From contig DYJE01000034.1 in the NCBI GenBank assembly GCA_020723285.1, positions 1 through 51,996 of the forward strand: DNA of 51,996 nt. The letters run 5' to 3'. The notes below the pieces were generated by a model that was given only the letters and a program-made list of their open reading frames with translations, searched no databases and was not told where the DNA came from. Position 1 is the stretch's first letter; every line of letters starts with the position of its first letter. The translations under genes and the position numbers were made by a program. Below, piece by piece: positions 26,910-35,169 of this stretch. This DNA comes from Desulforapulum autotrophicum. Lineage in GTDB: Bacteria; Desulfobacterota; Desulfobacteria; Desulfobacterales; Desulfolunaceae.

Positions 26910-28939
26910 TCAGGATGTTCGGGCGTCTCCGGTTCGAAACCAAACTCAACCTGGGGATTATCGCCATTGTCCTTGGCATGGCATTGATCCTTCTGCCCGT
27001 TGTGTCATCCATGACCTCGCGGGTTCTGATCCAGGAAAACAGGCTCCGGGGTGAGGCCCTGGCTGAAAGTCTGGCGGCCCGTGCGGTAAATCCGCTTCTG
27101 GCCCAGGATTATCTGGCTCTGCGCAACATGGCCGCCGTCGGGGGGGATGTGGTTTACGCCTTTATCCAGAACGAGGAAAACCGTGTGATCACCCATTCCT
27201 TTCTGAAAGGCTTTCCTGTGGATCTGGCCGGAGCCAATACCGTGGAGGACAGCCGGCGGGTTCATGTCCAGCTGGTGGATACGGGGGAAATCCTGATATA
27301 CGATTTCGCGGCACCGATCACGGTTTCCGGAGAACGGATCGGGACCGTGCGCGTGGGGCTGTCCAGGTCCCGTATCAACGATGTGATTCGGCGGTTCATG
27401 ACGGCCATGACCGCTATTTTCGGCGCTGTTCTCCTGGTGGCCATGGCCTTTGGCACACTGTTCGCCCGCAGGGTGACGCGGCGTTTGTCCCGGCTGCGGG
27501 CATATGCCGAAGGGCTGGTCAGCAGCGGACCTGATGCACCGGATGTTTTGCCCAATGAGCATTTCTGCTGGGAAATCATGGCGTGTAACGACGAAAGCTG
27601 TCCGGCCCATCATGACAAGGTGCGCCGCTGCTGGCTTGTTCCGGACACCCGGTGTTCCGCCCATGCCTGTGGAAACGGAACGAAGCCTTCAGGCTGTATG
27701 GATTGTCCTGTTTTCATGCAGGGTGCGGGAGATGAAATTCAGGATCTTGCCGAGGCCCTGGATTATATGGCGTTTACCCTGAAGGACCGTATCCGTGATC
27801 TTCGTGAAGCCCAGCAGAACCTGACAGCCCAGCAGCGTCTGCTGTCCACGGTGCTTGACATGAATCCGGACCTGATTTCCATGGTGGACTCGCGCATGCT
27901 TTACCAGACCGCCAACCGGGCATTTGCGGAGCGTGTGGGACGGCCGGAAAAAGATATTCTGGGCTGCAACGATTTTCACCTTTTTCCGGAGGAAGAAGCT
28001 GAACGCCGTAATCTCCAGGGCCGTCAGGTCCTTTCCACCGGTGCGCGTGTGGACCGGCAGGAACGTGTGGACGGCCCGGAAGGGACGACGTGGTTTCAGG
28101 TGGTCCAGATTCCGGTGCCCGATGAATCGGGGCGGACCGTGGGGCTGTTGCGCATGGACAGGGACATCACCGACATCAAGGAATACGAGCAGCAGCTGAT
28201 TCAGGCCCAGAAGATGGAATCCGTGGGAAAACTGGCCGGAGGCGTGGCCCATGAAATCAACACCCCGCTCAGCATCATTCTCGGATACGCCCAGCTGCTC
28301 AAGGGGGATGCGCCACAGGGCAGCCAGATGGCGGCCGATCTGGCCATCATTGAAAAGCAGGCTCAGGTCTGCCGCCAGATTGTGGCTGACTTGCTGGGTT
28401 TTTCTCGCCAGGGTGAATCGAGCAAGCGCGAGATGTGCTTCAACAATTCGGTCATGGAAGTGGTCAGTCTGGTCCGGCATTCCTTTTCCATGGACCGTGT
28501 GGAGATTGTCACCCGCCTGGATGACCGTTTTCCAATTATATACGGTGATCCTGAAAAGCTGAAACAGGTCTGGATCAATCTGCTGAACAACGCCAGGGAC
28601 GCCATGCCGGAAACCGGCGGCCTCATTGTGGTCCGCACGGAACTCAATACCCCGAAGAGCATGGTCACCCTGCAGATCGCGGACACGGGATCGGGCATCG
28701 ACGCTGCGTCCCTCAATAAAATATTCGACCCGTTCTATACAACCAAGGCCGTGGGCAAGGGGACGGGGCTGGGACTGTCCGTATCTTTCGGCATCATCAA
28801 GGATCATATGGGTGAAATCCGGGTTGAAAGTCCTTTGCCCCAATCCCTGGGGCTGATGCAACCGGAAGATGTTGCTTCGGCCGGTCCGGGCACGATGTTT
28901 ACCGTCGACATTCCGCTGGATCACTGTGTCGCGGACTGA
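26906..28939 (+). CDS. sensor histidine kinase with HAMP, two-CW and PAS domains
   Basis: A 677-residue kinase. A membrane helix (about 13-35) and a second (about 160-182) bracket a periplasmic domain. A HAMP-like segment follows. A Cys/Trp-rich block (CWEIMACNDESCPAHH ... CMDCPVF, about 215-272) matches the two-CW type and may bind metal. A PAS domain is at about 310-425. The HisKA site is VAHEINTPLSI and the ATPase has DTGSGID and GTGLGLSVS. It is translationally coupled to the PhnD-like gene (4-base overlap) and followed by a single-domain regulator, so the three form one signalling unit. Confidence 0.92.
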   Translation: MIRMFGRLRFETKLNLGIIAIVLGMALILLPVVSSMTSRVLIQENRLRGEALAESLAARAVNPLLAQDYLALRNMAAVGGDVVYAFIQNEENRVITHSFLKGFPVDLAGANTVEDSRRVHVQLVDTGEILIYDFAAPITVSGERIGTVRVGLSRSRINDVIRRFMTAMTAIFGAVLLVAMAFGTLFARRVTRRLSRLRAYAEGLVSSGPDAPDVLPNEHFCWEIMACNDESCPAHHDKVRRCWLVPDTRCSAHACGNGTKPSGCMDCPVFMQGAGDEIQDLAEALDYMAFTLKDRIRDLREAQQNLTAQQRLLSTVLDMNPDLISMVDSRMLYQTANRAFAERVGRPEKDILGCNDFHLFPEEEAERRNLQGRQVLSTGARVDRQERVDGPEGTTWFQVVQIPVPDESGRTVGLLRMDRDITDIKEYEQQLIQAQKMESVGKLAGGVAHEINTPLSIILGYAQLLKGDAPQGSQMAADLAIIEKQAQVCRQIVADLLGFSRQGESSKREMCFNNSVMEVVSLVRHSFSMDRVEIVTRLDDRFPIIYGDPEKLKQVWINLLNNARDAMPETGGLIVVRTELNTPKSMVTLQIADTGSGIDAASLNKIFDPFYTTKAVGKGTGLGLSVSFGIIKDHMGEIRVESPLPQSLGLMQPEDVASAGPGTMFTVDIPLDHCVAD

Positions 28940-28972
28940 TCGGGGTCACGCAGCAAAATCAAGGAGATGTGC

Positions 28973-29341
28973 ATGGCGAATATAGTGGTGCTGGATGATG
29001 TCATGGACGCCGGAGTACTGCTCAAACGCATTCTTGAGCGTCAGGGACATCAGGTGTGGGCGTTCAGTGAAGAGGAAGACGCCATCCGGCATGTGGCCGG
29101 AAACGGCGCGGATCTGGCCATTCTGGATATCAAGCTCAAAAAGATGACCGGTGTGGATGTGCTGGTGGAGATGAAGAAACACGCGCCGGAACTCAGAATC
29201 ATCATGCTCACCGGATATCCGACCCTGGAGACGGCCCGGGAGGCGCTCCGGCTCGGCGTGAACGAGTACTGCGTCAAACCCATCGACAAAGAAGAGCTGG
29301 AAGCCAAAGTGGCCCAGGTCCTGACCTTGGGACAAGGGTAA
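28973..29341 (+). CDS. single-domain response regulator
   Basis: A 122-residue receiver domain with no output domain. It has the acidic pocket (VVLDD), phospho-acceptor Asp in LAILDIKL, the conserved Thr/Ser (MLTGYPT) and Lys in CVKPID. The ATG at 28973 was chosen because AAGGAG (28961-28966) is 6 bases away; one at 28967 abuts the ribosome site. It probably receives phosphate from the preceding kinase and acts through protein contact or a phosphorelay. Confidence 0.9.
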   Translation: MANIVVLDDVMDAGVLLKRILERQGHQVWAFSEEEDAIRHVAGNGADLAILDIKLKKMTGVDVLVEMKKHAPELRIIMLTGYPTLETAREALRLGVNEYCVKPIDKEELEAKVAQVLTLGQG

Positions 29342-29699
29342 GGTATGGTCGATTCCAGGTCGCTGCGGGACTGTTAGGGCCAGTCGCGCTGAAGGCGCGA
29401 GACTCTGCTCCCTTAACCGGTACGGGGCCTGCCTCCTTTCGGTCTGTTCAAGTGTGCTCTGGGTGACCCCTTTTGTTTACGAGTTCGAGTTTGTGTGCTA
29501 AGGCTAAAAAAATGACGGTTCAATGAGTCTGGTAACAAACATTGAAATTCCAAAAAAATGGAGGAATTATGATGACTATCCGGGGTGTGACGTTTACCTA
29601 CACGCTGGACGAGTCACAGTAAAGGGAGGTTCGATTTTGGGGGGGCTTCACTGCATTATCAGAAAACCATGTGATTAATCGGTAAAAAGGAGGAATATT
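29342..29699. other. intergenic region with a hairpin and a 17-codon open frame
   Basis: No gene longer than 17 codons. A stem AGTCGCGC / GCGCGAGACT (about 29378-29400) follows the response regulator, without a T-run. At 29569-29622 a short frame (MMTIRGVTFTYTLDESQ) begins 5 bases after GGAGG, which is a good ribosome site for a leader peptide or a truncated gene remnant. A second strong ribosome site (AAGGAGG) precedes the CoA-binding gene. Confidence 0.4.
29569..29622 (+). CDS. possible 17-residue leader or remnant peptide
   Basis: The frame runs from ATG-ATG to TAA with GGAGG upstream. It is very short and may be spurious. It is listed because the ribosome site is as good as that of real neighbours and it lies just upstream of the CoA-binding protein gene. 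Confidence 0.25.
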   Translation: MMTIRGVTFTYTLDESQ

Positions 29700-30062
29700 A
29701 TGGAAAAGGTGGCCGTCATCGGAGCAAGTCCAAAAGAGGAGAGATACTCCAACAAGGCTCAGCGTCTTCTTGCCGAATACCATCACACACCCATTCCGGT
29801 GGCTCCGGGTTATGAAGAGATCGAGGGCCGCAAGGTTTTTTCAGCGCTTAAGGACATCCCGGAAAACGTGGATACCGTGACGGTGTATATCGGGCCCCAG
29901 CACCAGGAGAAGATTGTGGCGGACATGGTGGACGTAAAGCCGCGTCGCGTGATTTTCAATCCCGGAACCGAAAATCCGGCGGTGTACGACCAATTGAAAC
30001 AGGCGGGCATCGATGTGGTGGAAGCCTGCACACTGGTTCTTCTCAAGACGGGCCAGTTTTGA
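29700..30062 (+). CDS. CoA-binding domain protein (YccU-like)
   Basis: A 120-residue single Rossmann-fold CoA-binding protein. It begins KVAVIGASPKEERYSNKA, the nucleotide-binding loop of the family, continues with PVAPGYEEIEG and has the family block FNPGTENP near residues 83-90. AAGGAGG lies 7 bases before the ATG. Family members are widespread and poorly characterised; they resemble the CoA-binding part of succinyl-CoA synthetase without catalytic residues. It is not obviously tied to its neighbours. Confidence 0.88.
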   Translation: MEKVAVIGASPKEERYSNKAQRLLAEYHHTPIPVAPGYEEIEGRKVFSALKDIPENVDTVTVYIGPQHQEKIVADMVDVKPRRVIFNPGTENPAVYDQLKQAGIDVVEACTLVLLKTGQF

Positions 30063-30122
30063 AACCGGTTTTTTAGGTCGCCGAAGACCTGCGGGGCTGT
30101 GGTTTTGACAGCACATCTATGA

Positions 30123-30380
30123 AGGAAATGCCATGATGAATTCATCGCCTCCACGCCATGGCTGGCCCGGCTATGGTCTGCCATCCCCGTGCTGCGTCAT
30201 AAACCCGTGCAGATTATCTGGGGGATGAAAGACATCGCTTTCAGGGAAAAAGAACTGCGACGCTGGCAACACGCTTTTCCCGATGCCCGGACCCTTAGCC
30301 TGCCTTATGCCGGTCATTTTGTGATGGAAGAAGCCCCCGATGAGGTCTGTGGCGCGGTGGATTCATTTTTGGCGGGATAA
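30123..30380 (+). pseudogene. C-terminal remnant of an alpha/beta hydrolase (haloalkane dehalogenase/OleB type)
   Basis: The open frame from 30123 to the stop at 30380 encodes only the last 85 or so residues of a hydrolase: PVQIIWGMKDIAF (the acid-loop strand) and YAGHFVMEEAPDE (the catalytic His loop). The nucleophile half is missing, and a TGA precedes the frame. A GTG at 30189 could start a shorter product, but no ribosome site supports it. The match to the OleB-type end (TILWGKHDFVF, EAGHYLLEDEPD) suggests an old hydrolase copy. Confidence 0.7.
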
Positions 30381-30492
30381 CCTTAAAATCAGCCAAAAAC
30401 CCATTACGAACAGTTGATCTATCTACTTGCCGGTTTAATAAGAAACATGGCAACCAAATCCTTGTTGACATCAGACTTGTCAATATCTGTCA

Positions 30493-30933
30493 TCATACGT
30501 GCTTTCTGAGCTGATACACCCCGCGGCTTGTGGCGACAATTTCACCCTGGGCGTCCTTGATTTCGCCTTCGAGCACGAACTCCGACTTCCCGAACGTTTC
30601 CGCTTCGGATGCGATGCGAAGAGCCTCTTCCTCGGTGAGGGCTGCGTCGATAAATACGTCGGTCGTCGCGGGTTTTTTAAATCGGATCGCCATTTCCTTG
30701 ACCACGGGATAGAAACGTGTGACGTCGAACGTCGTCAGGAAAAGTGCGCCTCCCGGAATTTCAGCCACGGTGAACAAGGCTCCGGCGTACATCGATCCGA
30801 TGTGGTTTACATTGGGAGCAAGGGGAACCATCAGCCGGATGTTCCGGGGTTCCAGAACCACCGCTTTCAATCCCATGCGCTCGATGAAATCGAACGGTTT
30901 TTCTATGAACGGCCTCATGTCGTCAAACTTCAT
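30493..30933 (-). CDS. hotdog-fold thioesterase-like protein (DUF4442/PaaI type)
   Basis: A protein of about 146 residues. The central NHIGSMYAGALFTVAE helix region and the following strands fit a hotdog-fold acyl thioesterase of the DUF4442/PaaI type; the conserved NH..G block marks the family. The start is uncertain: ATG at 30933 or GTG at 30951, both without an ideal ribosome site. It might act on acyl-CoA or acyl-ACP, and it lies 1.5 kb from the Ole/Pfa lipid island, though convergent with unrelated genes. Confidence 0.8.
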   Translation of the reverse strand: MKFDDMRPFIEKPFDFIERMGLKAVVLEPRNIRLMVPLAPNVNHIGSMYAGALFTVAEIPGGALFLTTFDVTRFYPVVKEMAIRFKKPATTDVFIDAALTEEEALRIASEAETFGKSEFVLEGEIKDAQGEIVATSRGVYQLRKHV

Positions 30934-31259
30934 GGTCACAGGGTACTCCACTCAGTGAATGTTTGGGTTATGTTGTCTGTGTGAATTTCTCGGCTCCAAA
31001 GTTTCGCGAACCGCATTGTCATTTGAACGACCGGAACAGGATTGGCGTTTACCAAAACCTGCAAGTCACAAAACGATGAATTAATGCATTTATGCAATCA
31101 TGTTTTCATCAAAATAACAATCACCTCGTTGGCATCCGATTAATGTTTTTTCATGCAATCCGCATCGGGAGATATGAAAAATCACATGATATTTGGTTTT
31201 TCTACAGACTCATGAGGAAGGTTGAAGGGTAAATTTTGACAAAGGGCGTTCTGCTGGGG

Positions 31260-31292
31260 TTGACATTGACCCAGAATAAAACCATAATGGTT
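31260..31292 (+). promoter_or_regulatory. promoter and overlapping operator of the VapBC-type pair
   Basis: TTGACA (31260-31265), a 17-base spacer and CATAAT (31283-31288) form a near-consensus sigma-70 promoter. The dyad AACCATAATGGTT (31280-31292) covers the -10 box, as expected for autorepression by the antitoxin or toxin-antitoxin complex. The stretch 30960-31259 before it is AT-rich and holds no gene I can support. Confidence 0.65.
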
Positions 31293-31323
31293 CCATATTG
31301 AACTGAAAATACTGGAGGACACT

Positions 31324-31566
31324 ATGGCAACCATAACTGTGAAAAACATACCAGACCCTGTGTATGAAATTCTTAAACAGCATGCAGCAGAGAATCATCG
31401 GAGCATAAATAGTGAAATCATATATTTAATTGAGCAATCAACCAAATGTTCAAAAATTGCCCCTCATCAGCACCTGACAATTGCAAGAACACTCCGCGAA
31501 AAAACAAAAGGATTTAATGTCAATGATGCCACTCTTTCGGATATGAAAAATGATGGGCGGGCATGA
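31324..31566 (+). CDS. antitoxin of a VapBC-type pair (FitA-like ribbon-helix-helix)
   Basis: An 80-residue protein. The N-terminal half is a ribbon-helix-helix DNA-binding domain (ATITVKNIPDPVYEILKQHA then HRSINSEIIYLIEQ), as in FitA/VapB antitoxins. The C-terminal part should wrap around the toxin. TGGAGG lies before the ATG. Its stop overlaps the toxin start by 4 bases (ATGA). It should repress its own promoter through the dyad at 31280-31292. The pair is AT-richer than its surroundings, which suggests transfer. Confidence 0.9.
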   Translation: MATITVKNIPDPVYEILKQHAAENHRSINSEIIYLIEQSTKCSKIAPHQHLTIARTLREKTKGFNVNDATLSDMKNDGRA

Positions 31567-31970
31567 TTGTTGTCGATACAAATATCATCAGCTATTTCTA
31601 CCTGTCCTCTGAATACTCTGAATTGGCTGAGCTGCTGTATATCAAGGAACCGTCCTGGTCAGCTCCATTGCTTTGGAGGAGTGAATTCAGAAACGTACTT
31701 ATGTCTTATGCACGGAAGGGCATGATTTCTTTACAGGAAGCCATTCAAATATTTGAGGCTGCAACAGGGTTGCTCCAAGGCAATGAATACGACGTCAATT
31801 CAACACAAGTCCTTAGGCTGTCGATGCATTCCGGCTGCTCGGCCTATGACTGCGAGTTCGTAAACCTGGCTCAGGATCTGGGCGTTCCTCTCGTCACAAT
31901 GGATAAAAAGATACTCCAGAATTTTCAAGGAACGGCGGTCTCTGTTCTTGAATACTTGGAAAAGAATTAA
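31563..31970 (+). CDS. PIN-domain toxin (VapC family)
   Basis: A 135-residue PIN-fold ribonuclease. Acidic residues expected at the metal site are present: Asp5 (VVDTNIIS), Glu in WRSEFRNVL, Asp in CSAYDCEFV and Asp in TMDKKIL. VapC-type toxins cleave RNA, often tRNA or rRNA, when not bound by antitoxin. It is translationally coupled to the antitoxin gene and appears intact. Confidence 0.92.
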   Translation: MIVVDTNIISYFYLSSEYSELAELLYIKEPSWSAPLLWRSEFRNVLMSYARKGMISLQEAIQIFEAATGLLQGNEYDVNSTQVLRLSMHSGCSAYDCEFVNLAQDLGVPLVTMDKKILQNFQGTAVSVLEYLEKN

Positions 31971-31996
31971 GCGGATCCATAGGATTTTCATCTTTA

Positions 31997-32177
31997 TCAG
32001 CCTTCCCCCATCCGCCGCAATCCTTCATCGAGGGAAACCAGCGGATCGTAGCCCAGGTCTCGTTTGGCGGCGCTGATGTCGAACCAGTGGACGGTGGCCA
32101 GTTCGTCGGCCACGAAACGGGTCATTTGGGGTTCGCCGGGGAGGCGGAACAGGGTTTAGACGAATTCCATGGAGGCA
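31997..32177 (-). pseudogene. degraded duplicate of the 3' end of oleD
   Basis: About 180 bases closely match 32507-32687, the end of the intact oleD, in the same orientation with an offset of 510 bases. The copied peptide reads MTRFVADELATVHWFDISAA, then DLGYDPLVSLDEGLRR. A TAC-to-TAA change (EFVYTL to EFV-stop-TL) and other substitutions show that it is not maintained. The interval between the copies is filled by AACATCG repeats. It points to a local segmental duplication or a recombination scar. Confidence 0.88.
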
Positions 32178-32229
32178 GGTCGGGGGTGACGTGTTTTGTT
32201 GACAGGATTACATGGGTTGGTATTTTTTT

Positions 32230-32402
<173 letters not shown>

Positions 32403-32482
32403 AATATTCCCCATTGGAAAGGGGCCGAACATATCCACGTCAATCATCTCTATTCGTAATTATTTACTTTTTTTATTGACCA

Positions 32483-33496
32483 TTATTCACCACGAATCCC
32501 TTTTTTCAGCCATTCCCCCAGACGCCGCAAGCCTTCATCGATGGACACCAGCGGTTCGTAGCCCAGGTCGCGTTTCGCGGCGCTGATGTCGAACCAGTGG
32601 ACGGTGGCCAGTTCGTCGGCCACGAAACGGGTCATTTTGGGTTCGCCGGGGAGGCAGAACAGGGTGTAGACGAATTCCATGACGGCACCGATGCACCACA
32701 CCACCCGGTGGGGAAGGGCGCGGGTTATGGGTGGCAAGCCTCCGGCTTCGAGGATGCCGTTGATGATGTCCCACATGGGGCGGGGTTCGCCGTTGGTGAT
32801 GAAGTAAACGCGGCCGGACAGCGAGGGATCGCGCATCAGGGCTTCGTGGGCCAGGACATGGGCGTGGGCTCCGTTGTCGATGTACAGGGTGTCCACCAGA
32901 TTGTTCCTTTTGCCCACCTTGACCAGCTTCTTGGCGCGGCTGATCACCCTGGGAACCAGATGATTGTCCCGGGGGCCCCAGATCAGGTGGGGGCGGAGGA
33001 TCACGGCCTTGAGCCCCTTGTCCCTGACGGCTGAAAGCACGATGTCTTCGGCCAGTTTCTTGGTTTTGATGTAGGCGGTGTGGAAGGTTTCGGTGTAAGG
33101 GATGGATTCGTCGGCCCCTTCCATGTCTCCGGCGGTGAAGACCACGCTGGGGGAGCTGGTGTGGATCAGGTGGCGCACCTTGTGTTTCAGGCAGGCGTCA
33201 ACCACATTCTGGGTCCCCAGGGTGTTGGTGTTGTAATAATCGTCGTATTTCCCCCAGACTCCAGGCTTGGCCGCCACATGGAACACCACGTCCGAACCCT
33301 GCACGGCACGGTCCACATCGTCGGGGTTTGAGATGTCGCCCCGGATCTGGGTGACGGAAAGGGCGTCGAGTTCGGGGTAGGTTCCGCGGGAAAAGCTTTT
33401 CACCGCGTGGCCTTTTTTTACAAGCATCTCCGTGATGGCGAAGCCCAGGAAACCGCCGCCGCCCGTGACAAGTATGGAAAGGGATTCGCTCATCAT
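32483..33496 (-). CDS. oleD: OleD-type 2-alkyl-3-oxoalkanoate reductase
   Basis: A 337-residue extended short-chain dehydrogenase. In head-to-head hydrocarbon synthesis OleD reduces the beta-keto acid made by OleA to a beta-hydroxy acid with NADPH. The Rossmann motif is VTGGGGFLG (near the N-terminus). The catalytic Tyr-Lys pair is in TAYIKTKK, and the substrate block RPHLIWGPRD is typical of the OleD/3-beta-HSD group. It overlaps oleC by 4 bases (ATGA), so the two are translationally coupled. A broken copy of its end lies just beyond the stop. Confidence 0.92.
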   Translation of the reverse strand: MMSESLSILVTGGGGFLGFAITEMLVKKGHAVKSFSRGTYPELDALSVTQIRGDISNPDDVDRAVQGSDVVFHVAAKPGVWGKYDDYYNTNTLGTQNVVDACLKHKVRHLIHTSSPSVVFTAGDMEGADESIPYTETFHTAYIKTKKLAEDIVLSAVRDKGLKAVILRPHLIWGPRDNHLVPRVISRAKKLVKVGKRNNLVDTLYIDNGAHAHVLAHEALMRDPSLSGRVYFITNGEPRPMWDIINGILEAGGLPPITRALPHRVVWCIGAVMEFVYTLFCLPGEPKMTRFVADELATVHWFDISAAKRDLGYEPLVSIDEGLRRLGEWLKKGIRGE

Positions 33497-35169
33497 TCAG
33501 CCTCCTTGGTGTAACCCAGTTTTTCCTCCGCCCAGACGGCGAGTTTTTCACGGAATATTTTCGAGTTGTGGCGGATGTCCACGGGAAAACTCGTGTGGAT
33601 CAAAAGTTCATGGATGTTTTTGGTCAGTTCCTGGGTCTGGCCCAGGGCCAGAAGTTCGCTTTTCAGGTCGCTTTCGCTTTTCCGGCTTTCGGGCCTGGGT
33701 TCGATGATGATCACCGGAACCTGGCCGCCTTTGGGGCCCACGCCCACCAGGGCGCTCCGAAACACATCGGGGTGTTTGTTGAATATGGCTTCGCAGTTGA
33801 TGGTGAACAGGGTTCCGTCCACGGTTTCCACCCGGTGGTTTTTACGGCCGCAGAACCAGACTCTGCCGTTGTTGTCCAGCCAGCCCAGGTCGCCCATGCG
33901 GTGCCGGATGGCACCGTTGTCGTTGATTTTGGCCAGGCTGTCCGCTTCGGGGTTGTCGTAGTACCGTTCGGTGACCAGGCTTCCTTTCACGGTGATTTCA
34001 CCCACTTCGCCTTTGTCGGCCAGAAGGTCGTCGGACCAGGCGGGGATGGGGCCGTCGAAGATTTTGATGATCTTGATGTCGGCGTCCTCGATGGGACGCC
34101 CGATGCAGGTTCCGTATCCTTCTTCGCTGAACGGCTTGGTTTCAGAAAGGATTTCGTCGCTTTCAATGGACAGGATGGGAACGGCTTCGGTGGCGCCGTA
34201 AGGGGTGTGGACCTGGGTTTTTCCTTCGAACATGGCGGTGAACTGCTCGATGTTGGCAGGAGAGACAGGGGCTCCGGCGGAAACCACCCGGCGAAGCGAG
34301 GGAAGCTTCACGCCGTTTTCCTTGCCGTAACGTCCCACACGGTTCAGGAGTGCGGGTGAGGCGAACATGTTGGTGACCCCCTGATTCTCGATGGCCTCGA
34401 TGATTTTGACCGGATTCACCAAAGCCGGTTTGGTGGGGTCCATGTCGGGAATGACGGCGGTCATGCCGATGGCCGGATCGAACAGGGCGAACAGCGGAAA
34501 GGTGGGGAGATCGATTTCGTCGTCGCCGATTTTGAAATGGGCCTCGATGTTCCGAACCTGGGCGTCGAAGGTGCCGTGGGTGTAGATCACGCCCTTGGCC
34601 GGACCGGTGCTGCCGGTGGTGAATAAAATGGCCGCCGTTTCATTGGCGTGGGTTTTCACATAGTCGAAGGGTTCCTGGGTCAGGTTGCGGATGCCGTCCA
34701 GGGTGTAGCCGTTCCAGAACAGTTTTTTGCCTGCCGTCACCCAGATTTTGACGGTTTTGAAGGACTTGAAGGCCACGGTCCGTAAAACGTGGGCCAGGGG
34801 AATGCCGATGAACGCTTCGGGGTCCGTGGAGTCCAGGCATTCGATCATGCGTTTCACGCCCATGCCGGGGTCCACCACCACGGGTACGGCCCCCACTTTG
34901 AAAAGGGCGTAGGTGAGGACAAAGAAATCGATGCTGGGTTTCACCATGAGGATGGTTTTCACACCCCGGGTGATGCCGATGCTCTGGAGACCGTAGGCCA
35001 TTTTGTCCGATTCACGGTCGAGCTGTTGGAATGTGAGATGGGAATAGGCGATGCGGCCCTGGGCGTCCTTGCCGCAGGGATAGACCACAGCCCGTTTGAA
35101 GGGTTTTTTCTCGGCCTGGGCTTTCAGGTATTTGGCCACATTGACGATGGGGGGGATGGTGGTGTTCAT
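33493..35169 (-). CDS. oleC: OleC-type beta-lactone synthetase (AMP-forming ligase family)
   Basis: A 558-residue ANL-superfamily enzyme. OleC adenylates the beta-hydroxy acid from OleD and closes it to a beta-lactone. The AMP-binding P-loop reads LFTTGSTGPAKGV, the adenine/carboxylate region is TPYGATEAVP, and the hinge region includes MGDLGWLDNNGRVWFCGRKNH. Both ends are coupled: it starts within the stop of the membrane protein gene and overlaps oleD by 4 bases. Ole context separates it from ordinary acyl-CoA ligases. Confidence 0.92.
   Translation of the reverse strand: MNTTIPPIVNVAKYLKAQAEKKPFKRAVVYPCGKDAQGRIAYSHLTFQQLDRESDKMAYGLQSIGITRGVKTILMVKPSIDFFVLTYALFKVGAVPVVVDPGMGVKRMIECLDSTDPEAFIGIPLAHVLRTVAFKSFKTVKIWVTAGKKLFWNGYTLDGIRNLTQEPFDYVKTHANETAAILFTTGSTGPAKGVIYTHGTFDAQVRNIEAHFKIGDDEIDLPTFPLFALFDPAIGMTAVIPDMDPTKPALVNPVKIIEAIENQGVTNMFASPALLNRVGRYGKENGVKLPSLRRVVSAGAPVSPANIEQFTAMFEGKTQVHTPYGATEAVPILSIESDEILSETKPFSEEGYGTCIGRPIEDADIKIIKIFDGPIPAWSDDLLADKGEVGEITVKGSLVTERYYDNPEADSLAKINDNGAIRHRMGDLGWLDNNGRVWFCGRKNHRVETVDGTLFTINCEAIFNKHPDVFRSALVGVGPKGGQVPVIIIEPRPESRKSESDLKSELLALGQTQELTKNIHELLIHTSFPVDIRHNSKIFREKLAVWAEEKLGYTKEAE

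Noticed and set aside
27689-28924. 411-residue minus-strand frame
   Set aside because: Antisense shadow of the histidine kinase gene, whose domains are clear on the plus strand.
29375-29480. possible tRNA or structured RNA after the response regulator
   Set aside because: One hairpin is present, but no cloverleaf, anticodon loop or TPsiC-like arm could be drawn.
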